The translations under genes were made by a program, and so were the position numbers. Under the pieces are notes generated by a model. The model was not told the DNA's origin, searched no databases, and saw only the letters and a list, made by a program, of their open reading frames with translations. From NCBI RefSeq assembly GCF_901482695.1, contig NZ_LR590484.1, positions 62,001 to 126,000 on the forward strand: a stretch of DNA of 64,000 nucleotides, written 5' to 3'. Source of the DNA: Sphingobacterium thalpophilum. GTDB lineage: Bacteria > Bacteroidota > Bacteroidia > Sphingobacteriales > Sphingobacteriaceae. Shown piece after piece: positions 11,128 to 20,413 of the stretch. Each line of letters opens with the position of its first letter. Position 1 is the stretch's first letter.

Positions 11128-12981
11128 ATGAGAAAAACAATCTTATTTTATGTTGCTTTACTTTGCAGCATATGTACTGTCAACGCCCAAAATATTGACA
11201 TTTACCCAACTAACTGGTGGGTCAACATGAAAACGAATACTGTACAATTGCTAATTCGAAGCACGGGGGAATCATTTTCATCCGATAGCATACACATAAA
11301 GTATCCAAGTGTCACACTGCTAAAAACACACCTATTTACGAATAAAAGATATCTCGCTGCTGATATCTCAATTGCGTCAGATTCCCAGCCCGGCAATGTC
11401 ACGATCGAGGTTTTTCAAAATGGAAAGAAAAGGCAGATCAACTGGCCACTAAATCAACGCAGGCCGGGTAATGGCACGACCTACGCACAAGGAGTAAATT
11501 CAGCCGATTTTATCGATTTAATTATGGTGGACCGGTTTAGTAATGGTGATCCCAATAACGATCGAGTCAAAGGAATGAAAGATCAGTCCTTAGATAGAAA
11601 TGATATGTATGCACGTCATGGCGGAGACTTCCAGGGTATTATCAATAACCTGGATTATTTGCAAGGATTGGGCATTACCGCCCTATGGTTTACTCCGGTA
11701 ATGGAAAATGATATGCCCAATAGAACTGAACATGGTTACGCTATTACCAACCATTATAAAATCGATAAGAGATACGGAGGGGATGAGGTATACAAGAAAT
11801 TAAGTGATGAACTCCACAAAAGAGGAATGAAACTGATATTTGATGCCGTGTATAACCATTTTGGTTTATTCCATTTTTTAGAACAGGATCCCCCAGAAAA
11901 CGACTGGGTACATCGCTGGTCGGAATATACTCAGACCTCTTTTCGGGAACAGCCCCTATTCGATCCTTACGCTTCAAAATCGGACCGGAAGAAAATGAGT
12001 GACGGTTGGTTTGATAAAACTATGCCTGATATCAATCAGGATAATCCCTACATGGCTAATTTCATAATTCAGAACTGCATCTGGCATATCGAGACATTTG
12101 GTATTGACGGTGTCCGTTTGGATACATATACTTACAACGATTTAGACTTCGCCAATCGGTGCAACCAGGCTATTTTAAACGAGTTTCCCAAAATTACTGC
12201 ATTTGGAGAAATTATGGTTCATGGTGTAGCCAATCAGACCTATTTCGAGCAGAACAACATCGCGACACCTTTTAAAAGTAACTTACCTTCGGTAGTCGAT
12301 TTTCAAAGTTTATACTATGGCATCATCCCCGCATTAACAGAGCCTTTAAGCTGGACATCTGGCGTAAACAAACTCTATTATACCGCCAGTACAGATTTCT
12401 TAAGTAGAAACCCTATGCAAAAGGTATTGTTATTGGACAATCATGACGAACCAAGATTCTTCTCTCTGGTAGGCGAAAATGCAGAGAAGCAGAAGATTGG
12501 TTATCAGTGGCTCCTGACCTACCGAGGAATTCCGCAGTTATATTATGGTTCGGAAGTATTAATGAAAGGTCTTAAGGCTCCAGACGGACTTCTGCGGTCA
12601 GATTTTCCCGGCGGCTGGAAATCAGACAAAAAAAATGCTTTCACCGGGGTTGGGCTCAATGAGGATGAAAAGTCCACACAGGATCTTGTTCGTAAACTGG
12701 CAAATTTCAGAAAAACGTCATCTGCGATTACGACAGGTAAAATGATGCATTATGTTCCTGTAGAGGGCTTATATGTATACTTTAGATACGACGGCAATCA
12801 AACAATTATGTGCGTGATGAATACGAGTAATACGCCAAAGGAAATTGACTTCAAAAAATATGATGAACGGACAGCGGGCTTTATGCTAGCGCGAAATGTA
12901 ATTACGGAGGAAGTGTTATCAACAAAAAACAATGCAACAATACCACCGATGAAAATGTGGGTGCTAGAACTAAAAAAATAA
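11128..12981 (+). CDS. susA: GH13 alpha-amylase/neopullulanase, SusA-like
   Basis: A 617-residue exported amylase. A signal peptide (MRKTILFYVALLCSICTVNAQ) is followed by an N-terminal beta domain of the cyclomaltodextrinase type (about 25-115) and the GH13 barrel. The catalytic triad is readable: nucleophile D332 in DGVRLDTYTYND, acid/base E361 in AFGEIMVHG and D440 in LLLDNHDEPRF. The conserved DAVYNHFG region is also present. It should cut maltooligosaccharides or pullulan in the periplasm. The gene stands alone on the plus strand, convergent with the susCDE operon, and ends at a shared strong terminator. Confidence 0.93.
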   Translation: MRKTILFYVALLCSICTVNAQNIDIYPTNWWVNMKTNTVQLLIRSTGESFSSDSIHIKYPSVTLLKTHLFTNKRYLAADISIASDSQPGNVTIEVFQNGKKRQINWPLNQRRPGNGTTYAQGVNSADFIDLIMVDRFSNGDPNNDRVKGMKDQSLDRNDMYARHGGDFQGIINNLDYLQGLGITALWFTPVMENDMPNRTEHGYAITNHYKIDKRYGGDEVYKKLSDELHKRGMKLIFDAVYNHFGLFHFLEQDPPENDWVHRWSEYTQTSFREQPLFDPYASKSDRKKMSDGWFDKTMPDINQDNPYMANFIIQNCIWHIETFGIDGVRLDTYTYNDLDFANRCNQAILNEFPKITAFGEIMVHGVANQTYFEQNNIATPFKSNLPSVVDFQSLYYGIIPALTEPLSWTSGVNKLYYTASTDFLSRNPMQKVLLLDNHDEPRFFSLVGENAEKQKIGYQWLLTYRGIPQLYYGSEVLMKGLKAPDGLLRSDFPGGWKSDKKNAFTGVGLNEDEKSTQDLVRKLANFRKTSSAITTGKMMHYVPVEGLYVYFRYDGNQTIMCVMNTSNTPKEIDFKKYDERTAGFMLARNVITEEVLSTKNNATIPPMKMWVLELKK

Positions 12982-13014
12982 GTTAAATCAATACTAGATA
13001 TTCTCTCGTAAGAA

Positions 13015-13051
13015 ATTAAAAGGCCCGGCATAAACTGCCGGGCCTTTTAAT
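13015..13051. terminator. Strong bidirectional rho-independent terminator
   Basis: Arms ATTAAAAGGCCCGGCA (13015-13030) and TGCCGGGCCTTTTAAT (13036-13051) pair perfectly around a 5-nt loop, with A/T runs on both sides. It lies between the convergent GH13 and susE genes and should end both transcripts. Confidence 0.93.
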
Positions 13052-13073
13052 TTTAAACTTGAAGCGTGTTGAG

Positions 13074-14114
13074 CTACTTTTCGTTTTTTTGCACGCTGAC
13101 CTTGACAGCCGTAGGATTTCCCTGTGCATCAGTTTTAGCTACGTTTAACTTCACCGTATAGTTACCTGCTGCAACAGGCACATTTCCACCGTTTAGCACA
13201 AAATCATTGATGCTACCGCCAAAATTTATGCTCCAATCGTGTCCATACCTAATTTTAATATCTCCAGCGGTTAGATCCTGTGTCAAAGTAAATGTTCCGG
13301 TACCATCGTTTACAAATTTTAGATCTGTATCTCCATCCCATCCTTTCGGAGTTGCACTACCGATCAAGGACCATATCTTGACATCGGAAATCTCCCATTT
13401 CATTTTGTTCATATCAATCATGACTTTCTTTGCTCCTGGTGTGAGCACATTAAAATTGTCGCCACCCAATCGAAACGTGCCATTACCTGAATCTCCATAA
13501 TTTATGGTCCAGTTCTTTTTGGGTGTAATTTTAAAATCTAGCTTACCCACAGGAAAATTGACAATGCCCTCATAAATGCCATTACTTGTTGAAGAAAGCA
13601 GGCTATCAGCAGTTTCCGGAGACCAATTCTGATATGCTCCAGGAATATAGATCCAACTTGAAGCCTTGAAGGGTGTACCTGTCAATAAAATTATGTTTGA
13701 ATAGCTCACTGCATTGGCAGCAGGTTCGGATTTCAGACGTACTTCAAGCTGCCCCAGCTCGCCAATTTTCATTCCTAATTTCAACATAAGTTGATTCACT
13801 TGATTGACAGTAGGCGAAAACGTATCGGATTTTTGAACAAATTCGACAGGATTGGCAAAATTGTTTCCCTTGATATCAAATTGGATTGTCGAAGTAACAG
13901 GAATTTCAGCTCCCGTTACCTCAACCTTCGAAAACGAAAGGGTTAACGCTGGCTTCTCCCCATCCGCTAAAGATAATTTAAGATCCGTCGTGGATGTATT
14001 CAATGTCCCGACGGGACCGATATGTGCAATCATTTGATTTTCTGATTTGTTGCAACTAGCGAGGCCAAGACTGAGTAGGCCGATCAGACTTCCCTTAATG
14101 ATTAAATGTCTCAT
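13074..14114 (-). CDS. susE: SusE-like outer-membrane starch-binding lipoprotein
   Basis: A 346-residue surface lipoprotein. The lipobox is in SLGLASCNKSENQ near residue 21. The N-terminal part (about 25-155) matches the SusE N-terminal immunoglobulin-like domain pattern (TTDLKLSLADGEKPALTLSF). Two related carbohydrate-binding modules follow: one around WIYIPGAYQNWSPETAD to the NFNVLTPG stretch, one around IGSATPKGWDGDTDLKF to VAAGNYTVKLNV. They share the pattern of an aromatic, a W-(S/D) turn and a D/N-rich strand. It is the last gene of the operon with susC and susD (20 bp after susD) and precedes the terminator. It has two starch modules, like SusE rather than the three of SusF. Confidence 0.87.
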   Translation of the reverse strand: MRHLIIKGSLIGLLSLGLASCNKSENQMIAHIGPVGTLNTSTTDLKLSLADGEKPALTLSFSKVEVTGAEIPVTSTIQFDIKGNNFANPVEFVQKSDTFSPTVNQVNQLMLKLGMKIGELGQLEVRLKSEPAANAVSYSNIILLTGTPFKASSWIYIPGAYQNWSPETADSLLSSTSNGIYEGIVNFPVGKLDFKITPKKNWTINYGDSGNGTFRLGGDNFNVLTPGAKKVMIDMNKMKWEISDVKIWSLIGSATPKGWDGDTDLKFVNDGTGTFTLTQDLTAGDIKIRYGHDWSINFGGSINDFVLNGGNVPVAAGNYTVKLNVAKTDAQGNPTAVKVSVQKNEK

Positions 14115-14134
14115 TGTTAAGCTTATTTATCGTG

Positions 14135-15724
14135 TTAGTAACCTTTATTTTGAATTAAGTTTGTATTTGAAATAATGTCTGCTGTCGGCAACGGAAACAA
14201 TCTTCGGCTCGCGTCAACGCCAGCACCGGACTTAACACCGCCTTTATATGGCCAGACATAAGTTGATTCTGTGAACTTATTGTACCGGATCAGATCCGTA
14301 CGTCTAAATCCCTCCCAATACAACTCCCTGACACGCTCATCAAGAAAAAAATCCAGGTTAATATTCGGAACATTGCCCGATGTATTACCGTAGGCGCGTT
14401 TACGCAACTCATTTACATAAGCAATCGCTTGGTTGATAGACCCACCGCTTCCTCCACGCAATACAGCTTCTCCATAAATTAGATATTGTTCGGCCAGCCG
14501 GAAAATGGCAAAGTCCAAAGAACAAAAAGTACCGCTGTTAATATCCAATGATGGTACACCTTGAGAGCTCACGTTACGAAATTTGATGGCTTTAAGGCCG
14601 TCGCCAAACTCGGACATGTTATCATTTTGTATTTTGTCACCAAAAAACATAGCTCTTTTGTCGGTAGCACCACTATAGTCACCAAAAATCGCCGGAATAG
14701 TACTTCTTACCCTGTTACCGGACCATCCGCCATTGGGGATACCGAAAGAAGCTGGTTGCATCGTACCGGGATCCACAGAAGCATTGATGATATAAGTTGT
14801 TCCGCCGTTATTCTGGGTTTTATTCGCGTCATAATTAATGGTCAATATCATTTCATCTTTACTTGTCACATTGTTATCCGTTAAAAAAAGATTTTTATAT
14901 TCGGCGGCCAATTTATAACCTGCATTAATGACTTTTTGGGAATAAGTAATAGCATCTGTATATCTTGCTGTACCTGTATAAACCTCTGCATTTAAATATA
15001 ATCTTGAAAGTAGTGCCCAGGCAGCACCTTTATCGGCACGGCCATATTCGTTAGTCCGTGGCTCCATCAGATCATCATTAATAGCTATTAACTCGGCTTC
15101 CACATACTTGAATAATTCTGATCGCTGGATTTGTTTAGGAGCTTGTTTCCCAATAGCGTCCTGTTCGGTTACAAAAGGTGGATTGCCAAAAGCATCCAAC
15201 AAGACCCAATATTGGTACGCACGTAAAAAGCGTGCTTCAGCACGAAAGTGCTTGATATCTTCGGTTGCTGAAATATTTCTAGCTGCTAACTTTTCAGGAG
15301 TACTTTCCCTCAAAAATTCATTACAGATCGTAATCTGATACAGTGCTCGGGAATATAAGCCCCGAAGAAACTGGTTATCAGCTGTCCATTTCATCTGAAC
15401 CAAATCCGGAACTCCAGTGTCCCCCCATCCGCATATCGCTTCGTCTGTAGTTAATTCCTGGGACATCCAGAACAGACGCAAGAAATCCGCGAAACTGACA
15501 TTAAGCCCGCCTATATCACTCGATGCAGTAGCGCCGCTGGAATGAACAAGACCAAAGCTGGCGTACATTTTTACCAGTCCGGCCTTATAAGCCTCCAAAG
15601 AAGTATATACTGTTGCCCCAACCTTATCATTGGTGGGGTAAAGGTTTAAGTCTGACTGTTTGCACGAAGAAAAACAAATCGCCGAAAGAATCAGAAAGGA
15701 TAAAATTCTATATAGATTTTTCAT
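14135..15724 (-). CDS. susD: SusD-like starch-binding lipoprotein
   Basis: A 529-residue RagB/SusD family protein that caps the SusC transporter on the cell surface and binds glycan. The lipobox is FSSC near residue 20. The tetratricopeptide-type core includes FRAEARFLRAYQYWVLLDAFGNPP, and the C-terminal region has LDERVRELYWEGFRRTDLIRYNKF, a standard family signature, ending FPLPTADIISNTNLIQNKGY. It starts 17 bp after the susC stop and is followed 20 bp later by susE. Confidence 0.95.
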   Translation of the reverse strand: MKNLYRILSFLILSAICFSSCKQSDLNLYPTNDKVGATVYTSLEAYKAGLVKMYASFGLVHSSGATASSDIGGLNVSFADFLRLFWMSQELTTDEAICGWGDTGVPDLVQMKWTADNQFLRGLYSRALYQITICNEFLRESTPEKLAARNISATEDIKHFRAEARFLRAYQYWVLLDAFGNPPFVTEQDAIGKQAPKQIQRSELFKYVEAELIAINDDLMEPRTNEYGRADKGAAWALLSRLYLNAEVYTGTARYTDAITYSQKVINAGYKLAAEYKNLFLTDNNVTSKDEMILTINYDANKTQNNGGTTYIINASVDPGTMQPASFGIPNGGWSGNRVRSTIPAIFGDYSGATDKRAMFFGDKIQNDNMSEFGDGLKAIKFRNVSSQGVPSLDINSGTFCSLDFAIFRLAEQYLIYGEAVLRGGSGGSINQAIAYVNELRKRAYGNTSGNVPNINLDFFLDERVRELYWEGFRRTDLIRYNKFTESTYVWPYKGGVKSGAGVDASRRLFPLPTADIISNTNLIQNKGY

Positions 15725-15741
15725 TTGTTTAATTTTTTATT

Positions 15742-18720
15742 TTAAAAACCAACACTCAAGCCCAAATTATAAATACGTGGGCGTGGATAAAGATTAAAGT
15801 CTACGCCCGAGAAGACTTCCGGATCTAGTCCTTTATATTTTGTGATCACAAAAACATTCTGACAACCAGCAGATATCCTTAGATTACTGCTCTGCCCCTT
15901 AATTATCTTGCCAGCATCAAAGACAAGCATCAGGTTATCCATTTTTAAGAATGATGCATTTTTCACATAATAGTCGCTTAAATATTGATTGCTTATAAAC
16001 TGCGTATTAAAAATATCACGGCTGGCATTATTAACAAATCCCTGACTGCTCATAATGCTGTTCTGTACTGCAAAGTTGGAAGAAACATTGTCATAGACAT
16101 AATTGCCTATATTTGACCGCAGCACCGTTGATACTGTCCATCTTCTAAAGCTAAACGATGTGTTGAAACCTAACGTAAAAACTGGATCAGGGGACTTATA
16201 GAAGTATTGATCATCGGTGTTAACTATGCCATCTTGATTAAGATCGACATAAACATTTTCTAGAGGTTTACCATTTTGGTCATAGATCTGTTTATAGACA
16301 AAAAATGATTGGGGTGTCTTTCCAATACCATTATATTTGATATTTACCCCTGTTCCTCCAGTAATGGTTCCTGCACTGATCTTAAATCTCGGGTCAGGAT
16401 TTAACGACAGATTCGTTACTTCTCTTTTATTATAGGAAGCATTAAAACCAATGGTCCAATTCAGTTCTTTCCTTTGGAGCAGATCAAGATTGATACTGAA
16501 TTCTGCCCCTTTAACTTTCATGTTTCCAACATTCGTCAACAGAATATTATTGAAATTCGTACCGGAAGGAATATCTATTGCTGACAATAGGTTTTTGGTC
16601 TTTTTGTTATAAATATCTAACGAGCCGCTTACTTTTCCATCCAAAAATCCAAAATCCAAACCGGCGTTATAGGTTGTTGTTGATTCCCAGGTCAGGTCCG
16701 GATCATAATCCGAAGGTGAATAGTAATCATAGAAATGATCACCAACTTGATATTGCCCAGCAGGAGCGTTAAGATAATACTTCGCTAAATAATTATAATC
16801 GCCAATACCATCTTGATTGCCCGTTTGTCCATAACTTAAACGGATCTTTAGATCCGACAGACAATCACTTTTTCTAAGGAAACTCTCTTCCTTTAACCGC
16901 CAGGTGAACCCCACCGAAGGAAAGTATCCCCAACGTTTTGTCTCTGAAAACCGGGAAGAAGCGTCGGCACGCATTGTACTCGATAAAATATACTTATCCG
17001 CAAAAGTATACACTAAACGTCCATAATAGGACAATAACTTGTTTCGAGGGATATTAAACGGGAATGCTGGTGTAAATTGAACTGTAGTCCCATCTGCACT
17101 GTAATTCTTAAAATTATAGTTAGTCGTCTTATTGTCGTAATATCCATAACCAGCAGTAAGGTCAACTTTGCTTTTTATAGATTCCAAGTTCTTTGCATAA
17201 TTTAAATAGAATTCAGCAACTTGATTATTCTGGGTAGAATGCGACTCATTTAGGAAACCTGCGGATGCAAAATTAAGCGCCGCATTTGCCGGAACAAAAA
17301 TGTTGCCCCGTCCACTGGACACATCGTAGCCTAGATTTAAATTCGCATGTAATTCAGGGAGAAAATGAAACGCATAATCCAGCTGCACATTACCGAAACT
17401 TCGTTTGGTTTTTCCATTGTTATCTTGCATCAAAATCATAGCTACAGGATTTCGGGCTGCGTTTCGGTTAAGCACCTCACCAGCTATCCATTCAAAATAT
17501 CCGCCATATTCGTCATTATCTGTTCGGACAGCCTGCGTTGGATCGAATTGTATTGCATTGGCTATCGCACCTTGGTTAGCAAAATGAGCCTTTGTAAGTG
17601 TACCTTTCAGGTTTAAATCTATTTTAAGGTGGCCATCAAACAATTTTGGCTGTATAGCCAAACCTCCGGTAGTACGTTTGAATCGATCAGTAATCAACAT
17701 ACCTTTTTGATCCAGATATCCCCCCGACAGACGATAAGGGATTCCTTTAAAAGCACCTGAAAAGGTCAAATTATTATCGGTTGAAAATGCATTTTCATAA
17801 ATTTCATCCTGCCAATCCGTATGTGCATTTCCCAACAAATTTTTAAAAGGGGCATTGGCATAAGTAGCATTTGGGTGCGCATCGAAGTAAGCACGAATTT
17901 CATCGGCAGAAAGCACATCTACTTTTTTGGCAATTGTGGAATATGAATTGTTGGTATTGAATTCGATCATTGGTTTCCCCAAAGCCCCCCTTTTTGTTGT
18001 AATTAAAATAACACCGTTGGATGCCCTAGAACCATAGATTGCTGTCGCGTTGGCATCTTTCAACACCGTAAAGCTTGCAATATCTGCGGGATTGATTAAT
18101 GCTAATGGATTAGGCGCATTATTAATGCCGTTACCGCTAAGAGGCACCCCATCAATGACAATCAAGGGGTCGTTACTGGCGTTCAATGATGCTCCACCTC
18201 GAATACGGATCATACTGCCACTACCCGGCTGTCCTCCATTGGATACGATATTGACCCCGGCAACTTTTCCCTGAATAAGCTGTTCCGGTGTCGTGATTGT
18301 ACCCTTTTGAAAGTCCTTTGTCGTGACTGTGGTTATGGACCCTGTAAGGTCTTGTTTCTTTTGTGTTCCGTATCCGATAACAACAACTTCATTTAAAACC
18401 TCTTCGGCACGTTGTAATTGAAAATTTACAGCTGTGACTTCCTGACTCAGATTTACGGTGTTCTTCTGTGGGGCGTAACCTACAAAACTAACGAGAAGTG
18501 TAATTGGACCTTTCTTTATTCCATTGAGATAATACTTCCCATTTGAATCTGTCCGGCCCACCTGATTAGTTCCCTCGATCCGGATCACTGCCCCAGCTAT
18601 CGGATGATTAATTTCGTCTACTACGAGACCATTGATGCTACTTAACTGTGCATAAGCCGAAAATATTCCGACAAAGCAGAGCATGAGCAGCATGCTACTT
18701 CTTAAATAAAGGATTTTCAT
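15742..18720 (-). CDS. susC: SusC-like TonB-dependent outer-membrane transporter
   Basis: A 992-residue SusC/RagA family porin. A signal peptide ends at SAYAQ and a carboxypeptidase-regulatory-like domain runs about 28-105. A TonB-box-like segment is VVVIGYGTQKKQDLTGSI. The plug domain includes IRGGASLNASNDPLIVIDGVPL and the barrel occupies the rest, ending in a terminal aromatic (LGLSVGF). It should import maltooligosaccharides with the SusD lid, powered by TonB. It lies second in the operon, 15 bp after the PQQ-propeller gene. Confidence 0.95.
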   Translation of the reverse strand: MKILYLRSSMLLMLCFVGIFSAYAQLSSINGLVVDEINHPIAGAVIRIEGTNQVGRTDSNGKYYLNGIKKGPITLLVSFVGYAPQKNTVNLSQEVTAVNFQLQRAEEVLNEVVVIGYGTQKKQDLTGSITTVTTKDFQKGTITTPEQLIQGKVAGVNIVSNGGQPGSGSMIRIRGGASLNASNDPLIVIDGVPLSGNGINNAPNPLALINPADIASFTVLKDANATAIYGSRASNGVILITTKRGALGKPMIEFNTNNSYSTIAKKVDVLSADEIRAYFDAHPNATYANAPFKNLLGNAHTDWQDEIYENAFSTDNNLTFSGAFKGIPYRLSGGYLDQKGMLITDRFKRTTGGLAIQPKLFDGHLKIDLNLKGTLTKAHFANQGAIANAIQFDPTQAVRTDNDEYGGYFEWIAGEVLNRNAARNPVAMILMQDNNGKTKRSFGNVQLDYAFHFLPELHANLNLGYDVSSGRGNIFVPANAALNFASAGFLNESHSTQNNQVAEFYLNYAKNLESIKSKVDLTAGYGYYDNKTTNYNFKNYSADGTTVQFTPAFPFNIPRNKLLSYYGRLVYTFADKYILSSTMRADASSRFSETKRWGYFPSVGFTWRLKEESFLRKSDCLSDLKIRLSYGQTGNQDGIGDYNYLAKYYLNAPAGQYQVGDHFYDYYSPSDYDPDLTWESTTTYNAGLDFGFLDGKVSGSLDIYNKKTKNLLSAIDIPSGTNFNNILLTNVGNMKVKGAEFSINLDLLQRKELNWTIGFNASYNKREVTNLSLNPDPRFKISAGTITGGTGVNIKYNGIGKTPQSFFVYKQIYDQNGKPLENVYVDLNQDGIVNTDDQYFYKSPDPVFTLGFNTSFSFRRWTVSTVLRSNIGNYVYDNVSSNFAVQNSIMSSQGFVNNASRDIFNTQFISNQYLSDYYVKNASFLKMDNLMLVFDAGKIIKGQSSNLRISAGCQNVFVITKYKGLDPEVFSGVDFNLYPRPRIYNLGLSVGF

Positions 18721-18735
18721 TGTATTTATTTTTGG

Positions 18736-20157
18736 TTAATGATTATGTAAAGTCAAGGCGTATAACCGACCATGGGCGGTATTTAAATAAAGGACACGGT
18801 CCTTTATAATGGGTTGTCCAATTATGGGATCCAATTGCTGAATAAGCGTTAAGATTTCAACAGTTGTTGCATATAAAGATGGATCTCTTTTGCCGAGCAA
18901 ATATTGAAATTCTAGAATACCGGCGGAATTGAGCAATCGTTTTTTATTTTGTTTTCTGCCGTCTGTTTCAAAAAATCCTGAACAACTGCCTGTAATACGA
19001 TCAAGAACATATAATTTACCTGTAAAATCACCGAAGTATAATTTATCTTGGTCAATTAACACAGGCGAAAAATTGTACCCCTTGGTTTGATACCTCAATT
19101 TTTCTGCCCCTGTAGCAACATCCAGCCCCACGAGTAAACGAGAATCTGAGCTTGTTAGAAATATGTTTCCATTTCCATCAACCGATGTGGTTGTAATCCA
19201 AGAAGGCCAGGTACTATATTGCCAGGCTATGTTTCCTTTTTTGGCATCTAATGCATAGAGGTAGCCATCTCGCGATCCCACAAATACAAATCCGTCTGCT
19301 GCAGATATCGATGCTTGTATCCCCTCCAATAAATGATTTTCTTCGTCGGATTTCGTCTTAAATTTCCAATCCAGATTTCCCGATTGCGCATCAATTGCGT
19401 AAACGTACTGATCCCAGCTCCCAATATAGATAGTACCCTCGTATAATAGAGGTGTGGTTCTTACAGCTCCTCCAGTAGGGTACTTCCATCTCAAGTTTCC
19501 ATTCGCTGCATCCAACGCATAGAGATTACCATCACTGCTACCGAAATAAATGGTTTTCGTTTCCCCATTATCATGCGCGATTGGAGAAGAGATGAAGAAA
19601 TCGAAAGGATCTTCCATATAAAACATGTCAGGTTGCATGCCCCATAATCCATTTCTTCCGATTTTATGTTCTCCCCCAGTTTTGAATTTCCAAACAAGCT
19701 TACCTGTGCGAGCATCAAGCGCATAATAATAACCGTCCATACTACCAAAACAGATGCGCTGATCAAATACAATAGGCGAAGAATTTACGGCGCCAGCGGT
19801 TTTAAATTTCCATGCTATCTTCCCAGTTTCGAGATAAAGAGCGTAAAGAAAATGATCCTCGCTTCCAATGTATATTTTGTCCTGAAATATTACTGGTGAA
19901 GAGTAGCTTTCCGCTTTACCGTCAAACTTCCATTTTAGGCCATCAATCCGTAGACTATCCACTTCTCTTGCCGAAGCAGATCTCATGATTATTAAATAGC
20001 ACAGAAGGAGAATCATTCTAATGACGCTGCTCAAAAATTGTATCCTGAAAATTTCGCGCAGGCATTCGAAATAATATACATAAGGTGACATCATATTTTG
20101 GTTTTTAAGTAGAAAATCTAATTGGCTTATCGTTTTCAAATGTAAAGCACAAACCAA
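18736..20157 (-). CDS. PQQ-binding-like beta-propeller protein, first gene of the susCDE operon
   Basis: A protein of up to 473 residues with at least seven repeats of the pyrrolo-quinoline quinone type. Motifs such as GKIAWKFKTAGAVNSSPIV, GSMDGYYYALDARTGKLVWKF and GSSDGNLYALDAANGNLRWKY recur. Such propellers act in protein-protein contacts (as in BamB) or in quinoprotein enzymes; no catalytic residues can be assigned. The open frame starts at 20157, but a promoter-like -7 box at 20173-20180 would leave almost no leader. The ATG at 20094 (MMSPYVYYF) or a later one before the hydrophobic MILLLCYLIIMRSASA segment may be the true start. The location as the first gene before susC is unusual and suggests an envelope role in starch uptake. 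Confidence 0.82.
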   Translation of the reverse strand: MVCALHLKTISQLDFLLKNQNMMSPYVYYFECLREIFRIQFLSSVIRMILLLCYLIIMRSASAREVDSLRIDGLKWKFDGKAESYSSPVIFQDKIYIGSEDHFLYALYLETGKIAWKFKTAGAVNSSPIVFDQRICFGSMDGYYYALDARTGKLVWKFKTGGEHKIGRNGLWGMQPDMFYMEDPFDFFISSPIAHDNGETKTIYFGSSDGNLYALDAANGNLRWKYPTGGAVRTTPLLYEGTIYIGSWDQYVYAIDAQSGNLDWKFKTKSDEENHLLEGIQASISAADGFVFVGSRDGYLYALDAKKGNIAWQYSTWPSWITTTSVDGNGNIFLTSSDSRLLVGLDVATGAEKLRYQTKGYNFSPVLIDQDKLYFGDFTGKLYVLDRITGSCSGFFETDGRKQNKKRLLNSAGILEFQYLLGKRDPSLYATTVEILTLIQQLDPIIGQPIIKDRVLYLNTAHGRLYALTLHNH

Positions 20158-20172
20158 TTAAAACTTCCTACC

Positions 20173-20180
20173 CAAAACTA
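20173..20180 (-). promoter_or_regulatory. Possible Bacteroidota -7 promoter element of the PQQ-susCDE operon
   Basis: On the minus strand the sequence TAGTTTTG matches the Bacteroidota -7 consensus TAnnTTTG, with TTG-containing sequence about 20 nt upstream. It lies just upstream of the open frame of the PQQ protein. It is a motif match only. Confidence 0.3.
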
Positions 20181-20413
20181 AAATGTAAACTCAAGAACAA
20201 TATAAAAACCTAAAAAACAACATTTTACAACCACAACAAGTAAACAAAATTGTAGAAGCGAATAGCAAATTAGACGAAAAATATCAGCCAAACAGATTAA
20301 ATATGCAGGTGCTTATGGTGCTTAAGATTTTACAAGCACAAGAATAAAGAAAAAGATATTGTTGAATTTGTCACGCGAACAAAAAGAATAATCAGCATTG
20401 ATATAGAAGCTTA

